A stretch of 64,000 bases of DNA from contig JAISUT010000012.1 in NCBI GenBank assembly GCA_031271905.1, positions 113,209-177,208 on the forward strand. The letters are read 5' to 3'. The notes beneath the pieces are model-generated. The model was not told the origin of the DNA, searched no databases, and was given only the letters and a program-made list of their open reading frames with translations. Both the position numbers and the translations under genes were made by a program. Below are positions 29,899 through 37,964 of the stretch, piece after piece. The DNA comes from Acidobacteriota bacterium. GTDB taxonomy: Bacteria; Acidobacteriota; UBA6911. The first letter of the stretch is position 1. Each line of letters opens with the position of its first letter.

Positions 29899-31455
29899 AT
29901 GGAACTGATCAAATTTTGCACGTCACTGTTGGTCTTGTCGTTACTTGCCGCATGTGCGGCGCAACCGCCCGCCGGGCAGGCGCCCCAGGCGCCGATCTCG
30001 CAGGCGACCGTCACCGGCGGCGCGGTGGAGGGCGTCGTCGCGGACGGCGTCGCCTCTTTCAAAGGCGTCCCCTTCGCCGCGCCCCCGGTCGGCGACCTGC
30101 GTTGGAAGGCGCCGCAGCCGGTCGTCCCCTGGGAGGGGGTGAGAAAGGCGGCGGCGTTCGCCCCCGGCCCGATGCAGGACACCGAGTTTGGCAAGTCGAT
30201 AAACGGCGATGCGCCCGTGAGCGAGGACTGCCTCTACCTGAACGTCTGGACCGGCGCGGTGAAAACCGACGAGAAGCGCCCGGTCATGGTCTGGATCTAC
30301 GGCGGCGGCTTCGGCATCGGCATGACCAGCTCCGCCGTCTATGACGGGACCAACCTCGCCAAGCAAGGCGTGGTGCTGGTCAGCGTCGCCTACCGCGTCG
30401 GCCCGATGGGCTTCCTCGCGCATCCCGGGCTGAGCGCGGAGAGCGGCCAGGGCTCCGGCGCCTACGGCATCATGGATCAAATCGCGGGGCTCAAGTGGGT
30501 GAAGGAGAACATCGCGCAGTTCGGCGGCGACCCGGACAACGTGACCATCTTCGGCGAGTCGGCGGGCGGAATCTCCGTCAGCATGCTCGCGGCATCCCCG
30601 GCGGCGAAGGGGCTGTTCCACAAGGCCATCTCCGAGAGCGGCGGCAACATGACGCCGCCCCGCGTGACGCTCGAGCAGGCCGAGGCGCAGGGAGCGGCCT
30701 ACCTCGAGCGGCTCGGCGCGGACGACATCGCGGCGGCGCGCGCCCTCAGCGCCGAGGCGGTGCAGAAGGACACCAAGGGGATGGGGGGCTTCTGGCCCGT
30801 CGCGGACGGCGTGACCGTCCTCGCCGACCAGTACGCGGCCTACGAGGCGGGGGCGTTCAACGACACGCCCATCCTGGTCGGGACCAACTCCGACGAAGGG
30901 GGGATGTTCGTGGCGCAAAAGACGTCCCCCGCGGACTTCGAGAAGACGGTGCGCCGCCAGTACGCCGCCGGGGCCGCGGCCATCCTGAAGGCGTATCCGC
31001 ACGCCACGGAAGCCGAGGCGACGCGCTCCAGCAAAGACCTCTTCCGCGAATCCACGTTCGCCTGGCCGACCTGGGCGTGGGCGAAGCTGCAATCGCAGAA
31101 GGGGCGGGGGAAGGTCTACGCCTACTACTTCGACCACCGGACGGCGGCGACGCCGGACGGCGCGGGCCACGCCTCGGAGCTGCCGTTCGTGTTCCACAAC
31201 CTCGGCGGCGCGGGGGGCATGGGCACCGACGCGGGGAATCCCGACGACGTGGCGCTGGCCGACCTGATGAGCGCCTATTGGGTCAACTTCGCCAAGACGG
31301 GCGACCCCAACGGCGCGGGATTGCCGGCGTGGCCGGCGTTCACCGTCGAGGATCAGAAGGCGATGTATTTCGACAAGGCGCCGGGGGCGCGGGAGTACCC
31401 GAACCTGGAGCAGCTCAAGGCGTTCGACGTCCATTTCGGCAAGGCCGCCAAGTAG
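29899..31455 (+). CDS. Type B carboxylesterase, predicted lipoprotein
   Basis: Lipobox LLAACAAQ; EDCLYLNVWTG, VWIYGGGFGIG, FGESAGGISVSMLAASPAAKGLFHKAISESG. Confidence 0.9.
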   Translation: MELIKFCTSLLVLSLLAACAAQPPAGQAPQAPISQATVTGGAVEGVVADGVASFKGVPFAAPPVGDLRWKAPQPVVPWEGVRKAAAFAPGPMQDTEFGKSINGDAPVSEDCLYLNVWTGAVKTDEKRPVMVWIYGGGFGIGMTSSAVYDGTNLAKQGVVLVSVAYRVGPMGFLAHPGLSAESGQGSGAYGIMDQIAGLKWVKENIAQFGGDPDNVTIFGESAGGISVSMLAASPAAKGLFHKAISESGGNMTPPRVTLEQAEAQGAAYLERLGADDIAAARALSAEAVQKDTKGMGGFWPVADGVTVLADQYAAYEAGAFNDTPILVGTNSDEGGMFVAQKTSPADFEKTVRRQYAAGAAAILKAYPHATEAEATRSSKDLFRESTFAWPTWAWAKLQSQKGRGKVYAYYFDHRTAATPDGAGHASELPFVFHNLGGAGGMGTDAGNPDDVALADLMSAYWVNFAKTGDPNGAGLPAWPAFTVEDQKAMYFDKAPGAREYPNLEQLKAFDVHFGKAAK

Positions 31456-31525
31456 CCTCTGCGACAACCCGCCGTTTGCCGCAGGGGGACGCCCGCGTCC
31501 CGCGAAGGCGGCGGCGATCAAAAAA

Positions 31526-31595
31526 ATCCCAACCCCGAAGGGGTTGCGCCAATGACGACCGTTTGATGCAGGGCGCAACCCTTACAGGGTTGGAT
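31526..31595. repeat. REP-like imperfect inverted repeat
   Basis: ATCCCAACCCCGAAGGGGTTGCGCC ... GGGCGCAACCCTTACAGGGTTGGAT: ~25-bp arms, each arm with its own internal dyad. Confidence 0.7.
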
Positions 31596-31677
31596 CATTT
31601 CCCATCCCCCGCATCCTGCGACATCCCCGCGAGCCGCCAGCACCCGCCATCGTCCACGGTTTGGCGGGATGAGGGGC

Positions 31678-32496
31678 TTATTCCTCGCCTTCTCCCTCCA
31701 GGTCGCCGTAGCGGATGGTCGCCTTCGTATCAAATTTCCTATAGTCGTCGTAGGTGATCGTCTCCTCGATGCGCACCGTGCTGTCAACGAAGCGCAACCG
31801 CTCGTCCGCGTGCGTCCAGACCGGGAACCAGTATTTCCCGTCGATCATCTGGCGCAGGGTCTCGAACTCCGGGAACAACTGCCCGCTTGGCGACTGCGGC
31901 ACCGCCTTGCCCACCGTCCGCACCACCTGCAAGTCCAGGTCGTCCACCCAGATCCTCCCCTCGAAGTAGAGCCGCCCCGACTTGATCTTCTTGGGCTTGA
32001 CCGCGAAGACGTGGCAGTTGAGCTCGTCCACCCGCTCCTTCCCCTCGTATTTGAGGTCGTACAGCGGCAGTTCCGCCGTTGTCAAGGCGAACGGGTTGAG
32101 GTTGTTGATGATCTCCTCGTCCTCGCGGGTGAAGCGGAGCGACTTCAACTGCCCCCGGCGTTTGAGCTGCCGGACGTCGCGGCTGCCGTCGTCGTCGAAC
32201 ACCACCTCGGAGACGAGGTCCATCCACTCGTTCGAAGGGCGTCCGTCCTTGGAGCGGATGCGGATGTTGGCGGTCTGCCTGTAGGTGTAGTTCATCCAGG
32301 CTTTGTAGAACTCCGTCTCCTTCTCGGTGAACTGCTTGATGATCTCCTCCGGCGTCGGCTCCTGCGCCACCGCCTTGCCCCCCCCGGCGCCCCTTGCGCC
32401 TGCGGCGGTGGATTGCGCGCGCGCCCACACGCCGGCGGCGCCCGCCAGCAGGAGCGCCGCCAATGCGATCCGGACGGTTTCCTTGACGACTTTCAC
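31678..32496 (-). CDS. Exported hypothetical protein, outer-membrane lipoprotein-sorting-like
   Basis: Signal peptide; FTEKETEFYKAWMNYTYRQTANIRI...EDEEIINNLNPFALTTAELPLYDLKYEGKERVDELNCHVFAVKPKKIKSGRLYFEGRIWVDDLDLQVVRTVGKAVPQ...KYWFPVWTHADERLRF. Confidence 0.7.
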   Translation of the reverse strand: MKVVKETVRIALAALLLAGAAGVWARAQSTAAGARGAGGGKAVAQEPTPEEIIKQFTEKETEFYKAWMNYTYRQTANIRIRSKDGRPSNEWMDLVSEVVFDDDGSRDVRQLKRRGQLKSLRFTREDEEIINNLNPFALTTAELPLYDLKYEGKERVDELNCHVFAVKPKKIKSGRLYFEGRIWVDDLDLQVVRTVGKAVPQSPSGQLFPEFETLRQMIDGKYWFPVWTHADERLRFVDSTVRIEETITYDDYRKFDTKATIRYGDLEGEGEE

Positions 32497-32623
32497 GTTT
32501 GCACCTCCCGAATGGAACGACCGGCGGCGCGCGTGTCCCGCGCCCGCCCCGACCAGCCCTTTAGACCCGGTTCGTGGAAAATTGTCTCACATCCGGCGGA
32601 AATATTTGAGATGATACCTGCCT

Positions 32624-33361
32624 ATGTCGCTCGATAACGTGGTCGTCATCTTGGTCGGGACCAAACACCCCGGCAACATCGGCTCGGCGGCCCGGGCCCT
32701 CGCCAACATGGGCGTCAAGCGGTTGGTGCTGGCAGCCCCCCGCTGCGAGGTCAACGAGGAGTCGCAACGCCTCGCGAAGGCGGGGGCGGACGTGCTCGCC
32801 TCGGCGAAGGCCTACCCCTCCTTGCGGGCGGCGGTCGCGGGGGTGGGCCTGCTGGTCGGGACCACCGGCAAGGAGGGCGGCTACCGCGCCGGGGCGGCGA
32901 CGCCGCGCGCGCTGGCGCCGAGGATCCTCGCCCACGCGGCGGGGCAGGACGTGGGCATCGTTTTCGGCCCGGAGGACACGGGGCTGGTCGATGAAGACCT
33001 GCGGCTCTGCCAGCTCCTCGTCCGCATCCCCACCGACCGGGACGCCCGCAGCCTCAACCTCGCGCAGGCCGTGATGATCGTCGCCTACGAACTGATGCTC
33101 GGGAGCTTGGCGCGCGAGCCGGGGCGTGCGTTGAAGCTCGCGCGGGTGGAGCAGGTCGAGGCCATGTACGCGCAGTTGGAAGCGGCGCTGCTGGAGATAG
33201 GCTTCCTGCAGCCGCAGAACGCGCAGCACATGATGTTCGCCTTGCGCAAGCTGCTGGGGCGCGCCGGGCTGGAGTCCTCCGACGTGGGCGTCCTGCGCGG
33301 CATCGCCCGCCAGATCGGCTGGTGCGCGAAAAAACAGGGGCGAGCCTCTAAAAACCCCTAA
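32624..33361 (+). CDS. trmJ: TrmJ-like SpoU-family tRNA methyltransferase
   Basis: VVILVGTKHPGNIGSAARALANMGVKRLVLAAPR; IVFGPEDTGLVDEDLRLCQLLVRIPTDRDARSLNLAQAVMIVAYEL. C-terminus and stop codon lie in a repeat element. Confidence 0.9.
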   Translation: MSLDNVVVILVGTKHPGNIGSAARALANMGVKRLVLAAPRCEVNEESQRLAKAGADVLASAKAYPSLRAAVAGVGLLVGTTGKEGGYRAGAATPRALAPRILAHAAGQDVGIVFGPEDTGLVDEDLRLCQLLVRIPTDRDARSLNLAQAVMIVAYELMLGSLAREPGRALKLARVEQVEAMYAQLEAALLEIGFLQPQNAQHMMFALRKLLGRAGLESSDVGVLRGIARQIGWCAKKQGRASKNP

Positions 33362-33411
33362 AACCTCGCAGACGGGGCGCGACGCGGCGTCCGGGGTCCT
33401 TAGATGCCCCC
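33337..33411. repeat. Dispersed palindromic element, copy 4 (core-deleted short form)
   Basis: GGGGCGAGCCTCTAAAAACCCCTAAAACCTCGCAGACGGGGCGCGACGCGGCGTCCGGGGTCCTTAGATGCCCCC. Confidence 0.8.
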
Positions 33412-33438
33412 AGGGGCGCCCGTAGGCGCCTCGCCCCG

Positions 33439-34131
33439 CTACCGCCGCAACAGCTTGTCGGCGGGGAGGCGGAAGCCGGGTTGCGCCTTGGCGTCCCTCC
33501 ACGGCACGCCGTAGGAATCGACGAGGAACCGCTCGGTCGGCGCCTGCGCCTCGCCCTTGAGGTCGGTGTATTGGAAGTTCGCCATGCGGTAGCTGGACAT
33601 GGCCACCAGCCCCCCGCTCCGCTCCGAGCCGTAGGCGCCGATGAAGGAGCCCGCCAATTCCCCGTCCTTGAGGTAGACCGGCAGTCCCGCGAGCGACCCC
33701 TCCGGCAGGAATTTCAGCAGCGAGTTGGAGAGCGGCAGGAGCGCCAGCCCCTCGTCCTTCTCCTTCACCAGGAAGACCTGGGCGTAGGGGAGCGCATGGG
33801 CCGTGAGCGCCGCCTCGACCGCCGCCTCCAAGTCCTCCGGCAGCGCCCGCGCCTCTTCGCGTATCTTGAGCAGCTCCGCCGCGTGGCCGTCCCAGTCCAC
33901 CAGGTCGTGCGCGGGGTTCACGCAGTTCTCCACGTCCTTCCACCCCCCCATCTTCGCCTTGCCCGAGGGCTTGAGCTTGCAGGGGAACCGCGCCGACGCC
34001 TCCCCGTAGGCTTTGGCGACGACGGCGTCCACCTTCGCCGTGAGCTCCTCGCGGGCGTTTTGCGCGGAAGAGGGCAGGGCGATGCCGAGCCCGACCGCCA
34101 ACGTTAAAAGGGAAAACATGGACTTCGTCAT
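33439..34131 (-). CDS. Exported protein of unknown function
   Basis: MTKSMFSLLTLAVGLGIALPSSAQNAREELTAKVDAVV...; clear signal peptide, consistent high-GC coding frame. Confidence 0.65.
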   Translation of the reverse strand: MTKSMFSLLTLAVGLGIALPSSAQNAREELTAKVDAVVAKAYGEASARFPCKLKPSGKAKMGGWKDVENCVNPAHDLVDWDGHAAELLKIREEARALPEDLEAAVEAALTAHALPYAQVFLVKEKDEGLALLPLSNSLLKFLPEGSLAGLPVYLKDGELAGSFIGAYGSERSGGLVAMSSYRMANFQYTDLKGEAQAPTERFLVDSYGVPWRDAKAQPGFRLPADKLLRR

Positions 34132-34300
34132 CTCCTGCACCTCCAGGGGCGCGCCCTGCGCCCGCCGCATCGGGGTCGTGTCTTGCGCAACCCGCAACCG
34201 CGCCTTGCGCAACCCGCGCCCATAGGCCAAAATACTTGCACAATTCGGCGACGGGGGCAAGGTTCTGGACGGCGGGGGCGCAGGGCTACAGTCGGTATTC

Positions 34301-34654
34301 GTGATTCACCGGCATCGGACGGGCAGGACGCACTACGACCTGCGCATCCTGTTCCCGGACGGCGCCCTGCGCTCCTGGTCCCTGCTCAAGGATCCGCCCG
34401 CGAGGAAGGGGGAGCGGCGTCTGGCGATCGAGCGGGAGACCTTCGACGAACAGGCGGTGGCGGCGCGCACCATCGAGGAGAAGGCGTTCGGCAGCGGCAG
34501 GGTGTTCGTTTGGGACGGGGGCGAGGCGTCCATCCGACGCCTCGCCCCCGACGCCATCGCCGTCACGTTCCAAGGGCGGAAGGTCTCGGGCGCGCACGAA
34601 CTGCGCCGGATGAAGTGGTATCCGGGCAACCACTGGCTCTTGGAGAAGAAGTGA
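34301..34654 (+). CDS. Stand-alone LigD 3'-phosphoesterase-domain-like protein
   Basis: GTG start; MIHRHRTGRTHYDLRILFPDGALRSWSLLKDPPARKGERRLAIERETF...GSGRVFVWDGGEASIRRL...GAHELRRMKWYPGNHWLLEKK; H-x-H...HYDLR...SW..P hallmarks of the PE domain. Confidence 0.75.
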   Translation: MIHRHRTGRTHYDLRILFPDGALRSWSLLKDPPARKGERRLAIERETFDEQAVAARTIEEKAFGSGRVFVWDGGEASIRRLAPDAIAVTFQGRKVSGAHELRRMKWYPGNHWLLEKK

Positions 34655-34723
34655 CCTGCGTCGCGCGCGCCGCGCAGGCGCAAACCACAGAACACATACT
34701 ACAGGACACAGACCACTTTTGGC

Positions 34724-34751
34724 TTGACAGGGCGGGGCTTTCCATTAGAAC
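34724..34751 (+). promoter_or_regulatory. Putative sigma-70 promoter for the TPR protein
   Basis: TTGACA (34724-34729), 16-bp spacer, TAGAAC (34746-34751). Confidence 0.45.
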
Positions 34752-34916
34752 CTAGTGCCAATCCGGCCCGCATGGTTACACGGGTCGCAAAGGGACGCAG
34801 TGCGCGGGTTTTCCGGGCGCCGTTTGGAAGTTTTGCCGGCTTTCGCCCCCGTCCGCCGGGGTTCGTCGGGCGGAGACGGGACGCGGGTTGTTTGGATTTT
34901 CATTCAGGAGTGTGCC

Positions 34917-36092
34917 ATGACTCGAAGAATCGTCAGCTTAACGATGGGGGTTTTGCTTGTATGCGCGGTCGGCGGTTTCGCCCTGCAGAGCGGAGTCTCC
35001 CCCCTTTCCAACTTTCAACTGAGGAACGACTACAAGAAGTACGAGGAGATCAGGAAAGAAGCGGACGTGCAGAAGCAGGCCGAACTGTTGCTCGCTTTCC
35101 TGAAAGAGCGCCCGATCAACCGGCTGCTCACCGACGCCGACTACAAAGACTACGTCTTTGGCGGCTACCAGGGCGCGATCCAGGCGCATTGGCAGACCAA
35201 GGATTGGGACAAGGCCGTCGCCTTGGCGGAAAGCCTGCTTGCCGCGTTGCCCACGGACGACGCCATCGACAACGACAACGACATCCCGCCCGACCTCCCC
35301 GCCGAGGATCCCGCCAGCGCGCCCTTCTATAAGAAAGGGCTCGCCGAGTTGCGCCAGAAGGTGAACAGCCTCGTCTTCACCACGTACTACACCGCCGAGA
35401 ATTGGCCCAAGGCCACCGAGGTCGCCGAGAAGCTTTACGCCGCGGCCCCCAGCGCCCCGGTCTTGAACGCGCTCGCCGACCTCTACCTGAAGGTGGGGGA
35501 CGTCGAAAAGTACCTGGACGCGGACAAGAAGATCCGCGCGGAAAACGCCGGGACCCCGGTCGGCGTCTTGGCGTTGCAGACGATGAACGCATACGTCCAG
35601 AAGCAAGACCTCCCCGCCGCCGTCGGCCTGTACGCGAAGGTCGTGGACAAGCTGGACAAGGACACTCAAGAGACCAAGGTGTTCCAGGCGACGGCGGTGT
35701 CCCTGTTCACGCCCACGGTGACCGCGAGCGAAGGCACCCCCGCCGGCGTGGACGAGGCGCAGTGGAAGCACGTGCGCGCCCTCTCCTACGAACTGACCGC
35801 GCAGGGCGCGTATGCGCAGAAGGACTATCCGAATGCGCTGGCGGCGTTCGACAAGGTCGTCGCCCTCGACCCGTCCAACGGCGACGCCTGGTACTACATC
35901 GGCTTTTGCAAATGGCAGATGAAGGATCCGGACGGCGCCATCGAGCCTTTCGCCAAGAGCACCGTGCTCGGCAAGGCGACTGCGGAGAGGGCCAAGGGGT
36001 ACCTCGAGCAGATATACAAGACCCGCCACAACGACACGCTCGACGGCTTGGATGAGGTGCTCGCCAAGGCGAAGGCGGACTTGGGGCTTTGA
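34917..36092 (+). CDS. Exported tetratricopeptide-repeat protein
   Basis: Signal peptide; TPR-like KDYPNALAAFDKVVALDPSNGDAWYYIGFCKWQMKDPDGAIEPFAKST. Confidence 0.8.
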   Translation: MTRRIVSLTMGVLLVCAVGGFALQSGVSPLSNFQLRNDYKKYEEIRKEADVQKQAELLLAFLKERPINRLLTDADYKDYVFGGYQGAIQAHWQTKDWDKAVALAESLLAALPTDDAIDNDNDIPPDLPAEDPASAPFYKKGLAELRQKVNSLVFTTYYTAENWPKATEVAEKLYAAAPSAPVLNALADLYLKVGDVEKYLDADKKIRAENAGTPVGVLALQTMNAYVQKQDLPAAVGLYAKVVDKLDKDTQETKVFQATAVSLFTPTVTASEGTPAGVDEAQWKHVRALSYELTAQGAYAQKDYPNALAAFDKVVALDPSNGDAWYYIGFCKWQMKDPDGAIEPFAKSTVLGKATAERAKGYLEQIYKTRHNDTLDGLDEVLAKAKADLGL

Positions 36093-36104
36093 TGGAGCGG
36101 GTGG

Positions 36105-36153
36105 GCGGGCGCATGCCGCCAGCTCCGTTTGCGAGCCGGCGGCATGCGCCCGC
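36105..36153 (+). terminator. Strong hairpin after the TPR gene
   Basis: GCGGGCGCATGCCGCC (36105-36120) and GGCGGCATGCGCCCGC (36138-36153): perfect 16-bp inverted repeat with 17-nt loop, no T tract. Confidence 0.5.
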
Positions 36154-36351
36154 GCCCGCCAAACCTAACCGGGACGGGTGCGCCGGTCGGCTGGAATGCC
36201 GCGCCGCGCCCGCCCCGCCCCCTCCCGGCAAAGGGCGGAGCGCACATAAAGAGCAGGGCGAGGAAAAAAATCTGGCAATTCCGTCCGAGTCGTTTTAGAA
36301 TCCTTTTTTCCACAGGTCGCGATTCGCGCGCAGTACCTGCACCAACATGAA

Positions 36352-36476
36352 GGGCATCTCTTTAAAAGCCCGCAGGCGAGGCGTCACCACCGCTTGAATG
36401 CAGGAGTCCGCCAAAGTGTACGGGCGTTTCCGGGCGAAAGGCGTTGGCGAGGCGTCCCGGGGTTTTAGAGGCGCCC
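36352..36476. repeat. Dispersed palindromic element, copy 5 (degenerate), just upstream of rho
   Basis: GGGCATCTCTTTAAAAGCCCGCAGGCGAGGCGTCACC...GGCGTTTCCGGGCGAAAGGCGTTGGCGAGGCGTCCCGGGGTTTTAGAGGCGCCC. Confidence 0.7.
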
Positions 36477-36506
36477 TTGATCTCATTACGAAACTACAGG
36501 TGTCCG

Positions 36507-37919
36507 ATGGCAGAGAAAGATATTCGTTCAAACAACGTTCCCCCGGCTTCCAACGATGCTTCCCCCGTCGCGCCCGCCGGCGCGCCGCCCACCCCCCCCG
36601 GCGACAAAAAACAGCCGGTTGCGGAGCCCCCCGGCCGGGACGGCAAAGACGCCAAAGAGGACGAGCAGCTCCACATCAGCGAGTTGCAGGCGATGAACAT
36701 CAAGGACTTGGTGCGCATCGCCAAGAAGTACAAGAACGTGGAGACCGGCAACAAGAGCAAGCAAGACCTCATCTTCGCGATCTTGCAGGCGCAGGCGGAA
36801 AAGCACGGCCTGATCTTCTCGGAAGGGGTGTTGGAGGTGTTGCCCGAAGGCTACGGCTTCCTCCGCTCCCCCGATTACAGCTACCTGCCGGGCCCGGACG
36901 ACATCTACATCTCCCCATCGCAGATCCGCAAGTTCGACCTGCGCACGGGCGACATCGTCTCCGGCCAGATACGGATGCCGAACGACGGCGAGCGCTACCT
37001 GGCGCTGGTGAAGGTCGACGCCGTCAACTTCGAGCCGCCCGAGGAGGCGCGCCGGCGCATCTTCTACGACAACCTGACGCCGCTCTACCCGCAGGAGCGG
37101 ATTCGCCTGGAGACCACGCGCGAGAACCTCTCCGCGCGCGTCATGGACATCTTCACCCCCATCGGCAAAGGGCAGCGCGGCCTGATCGTCTCCCCGCCGC
37201 GCACCGGGAAGACGATGCTGTTGCAGAGCATCGCCAACTCCATCAGCACCAACCATCCGGAGATATACCTGATCGTGCTGCTGATCGACGAGCGGCCCGA
37301 GGAGGTCACCGACATGGAGCGCTCCGTCAAGGGCGAGGTCATCAGCTCCACGTTCGACGAGCCCGCCTCGCGCCACGTCCAAGTCGCCGAAATCGTCATG
37401 GAGAAGGCCAAGCGCCTGGTGGAGCACAAGAAGGACGTGGTGATCCTGCTGGACAGCATCACGCGCCTGGCGCGCGCCTACAACACCGTCGTCCCCTCCA
37501 GCGGCAAGGTGCTTTCGGGAGGCGTGGACGCCAACGCCCTGGAGAAGCCCAAGCGCTTTTTCGGCGCGGCGCGCAAGATCGAGGAGGGGGGGAGCCTCAC
37601 CATCATGGCGACCGCCCTGATCGACACCGGCAGCCGCATGGACGACGTGATCTTCGAGGAGTTCAAGGGCACGGGCAACATGGAGATCATCCTCGACCGG
37701 AAGCTGGTGGACAAGCGCATCTTCCCCGCCATCGACATCAACCGCTCCGGCACCCGCAAGGAGGAGTTGCTGGTGGATCCCGTCGACTTGAACAAGATCT
37801 GGGTCTTGCGCAAGGTGCTGAACCCCCTGTCCATCGACGAGGCGATGGATCTGCTCCTGGACAAGCTGAAGAAGTCCGACAGCAACGGCGAGTTCCTGAC
37901 CTCGCTGAACAAGGGCTAG
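36507..37919 (+). CDS. rho: Transcription termination factor Rho
   Basis: [92 protein letters not shown]. Confidence 0.97.
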   Translation: MAEKDIRSNNVPPASNDASPVAPAGAPPTPPGDKKQPVAEPPGRDGKDAKEDEQLHISELQAMNIKDLVRIAKKYKNVETGNKSKQDLIFAILQAQAEKHGLIFSEGVLEVLPEGYGFLRSPDYSYLPGPDDIYISPSQIRKFDLRTGDIVSGQIRMPNDGERYLALVKVDAVNFEPPEEARRRIFYDNLTPLYPQERIRLETTRENLSARVMDIFTPIGKGQRGLIVSPPRTGKTMLLQSIANSISTNHPEIYLIVLLIDERPEEVTDMERSVKGEVISSTFDEPASRHVQVAEIVMEKAKRLVEHKKDVVILLDSITRLARAYNTVVPSSGKVLSGGVDANALEKPKRFFGAARKIEEGGSLTIMATALIDTGSRMDDVIFEEFKGTGNMEIILDRKLVDKRIFPAIDINRSGTRKEELLVDPVDLNKIWVLRKVLNPLSIDEAMDLLLDKLKKSDSNGEFLTSLNKG

Positions 37920-37964
37920 TCCCGGACGGCGCCCCGGCGCCAGGCGGCGACGGTTGCCTCCAAC

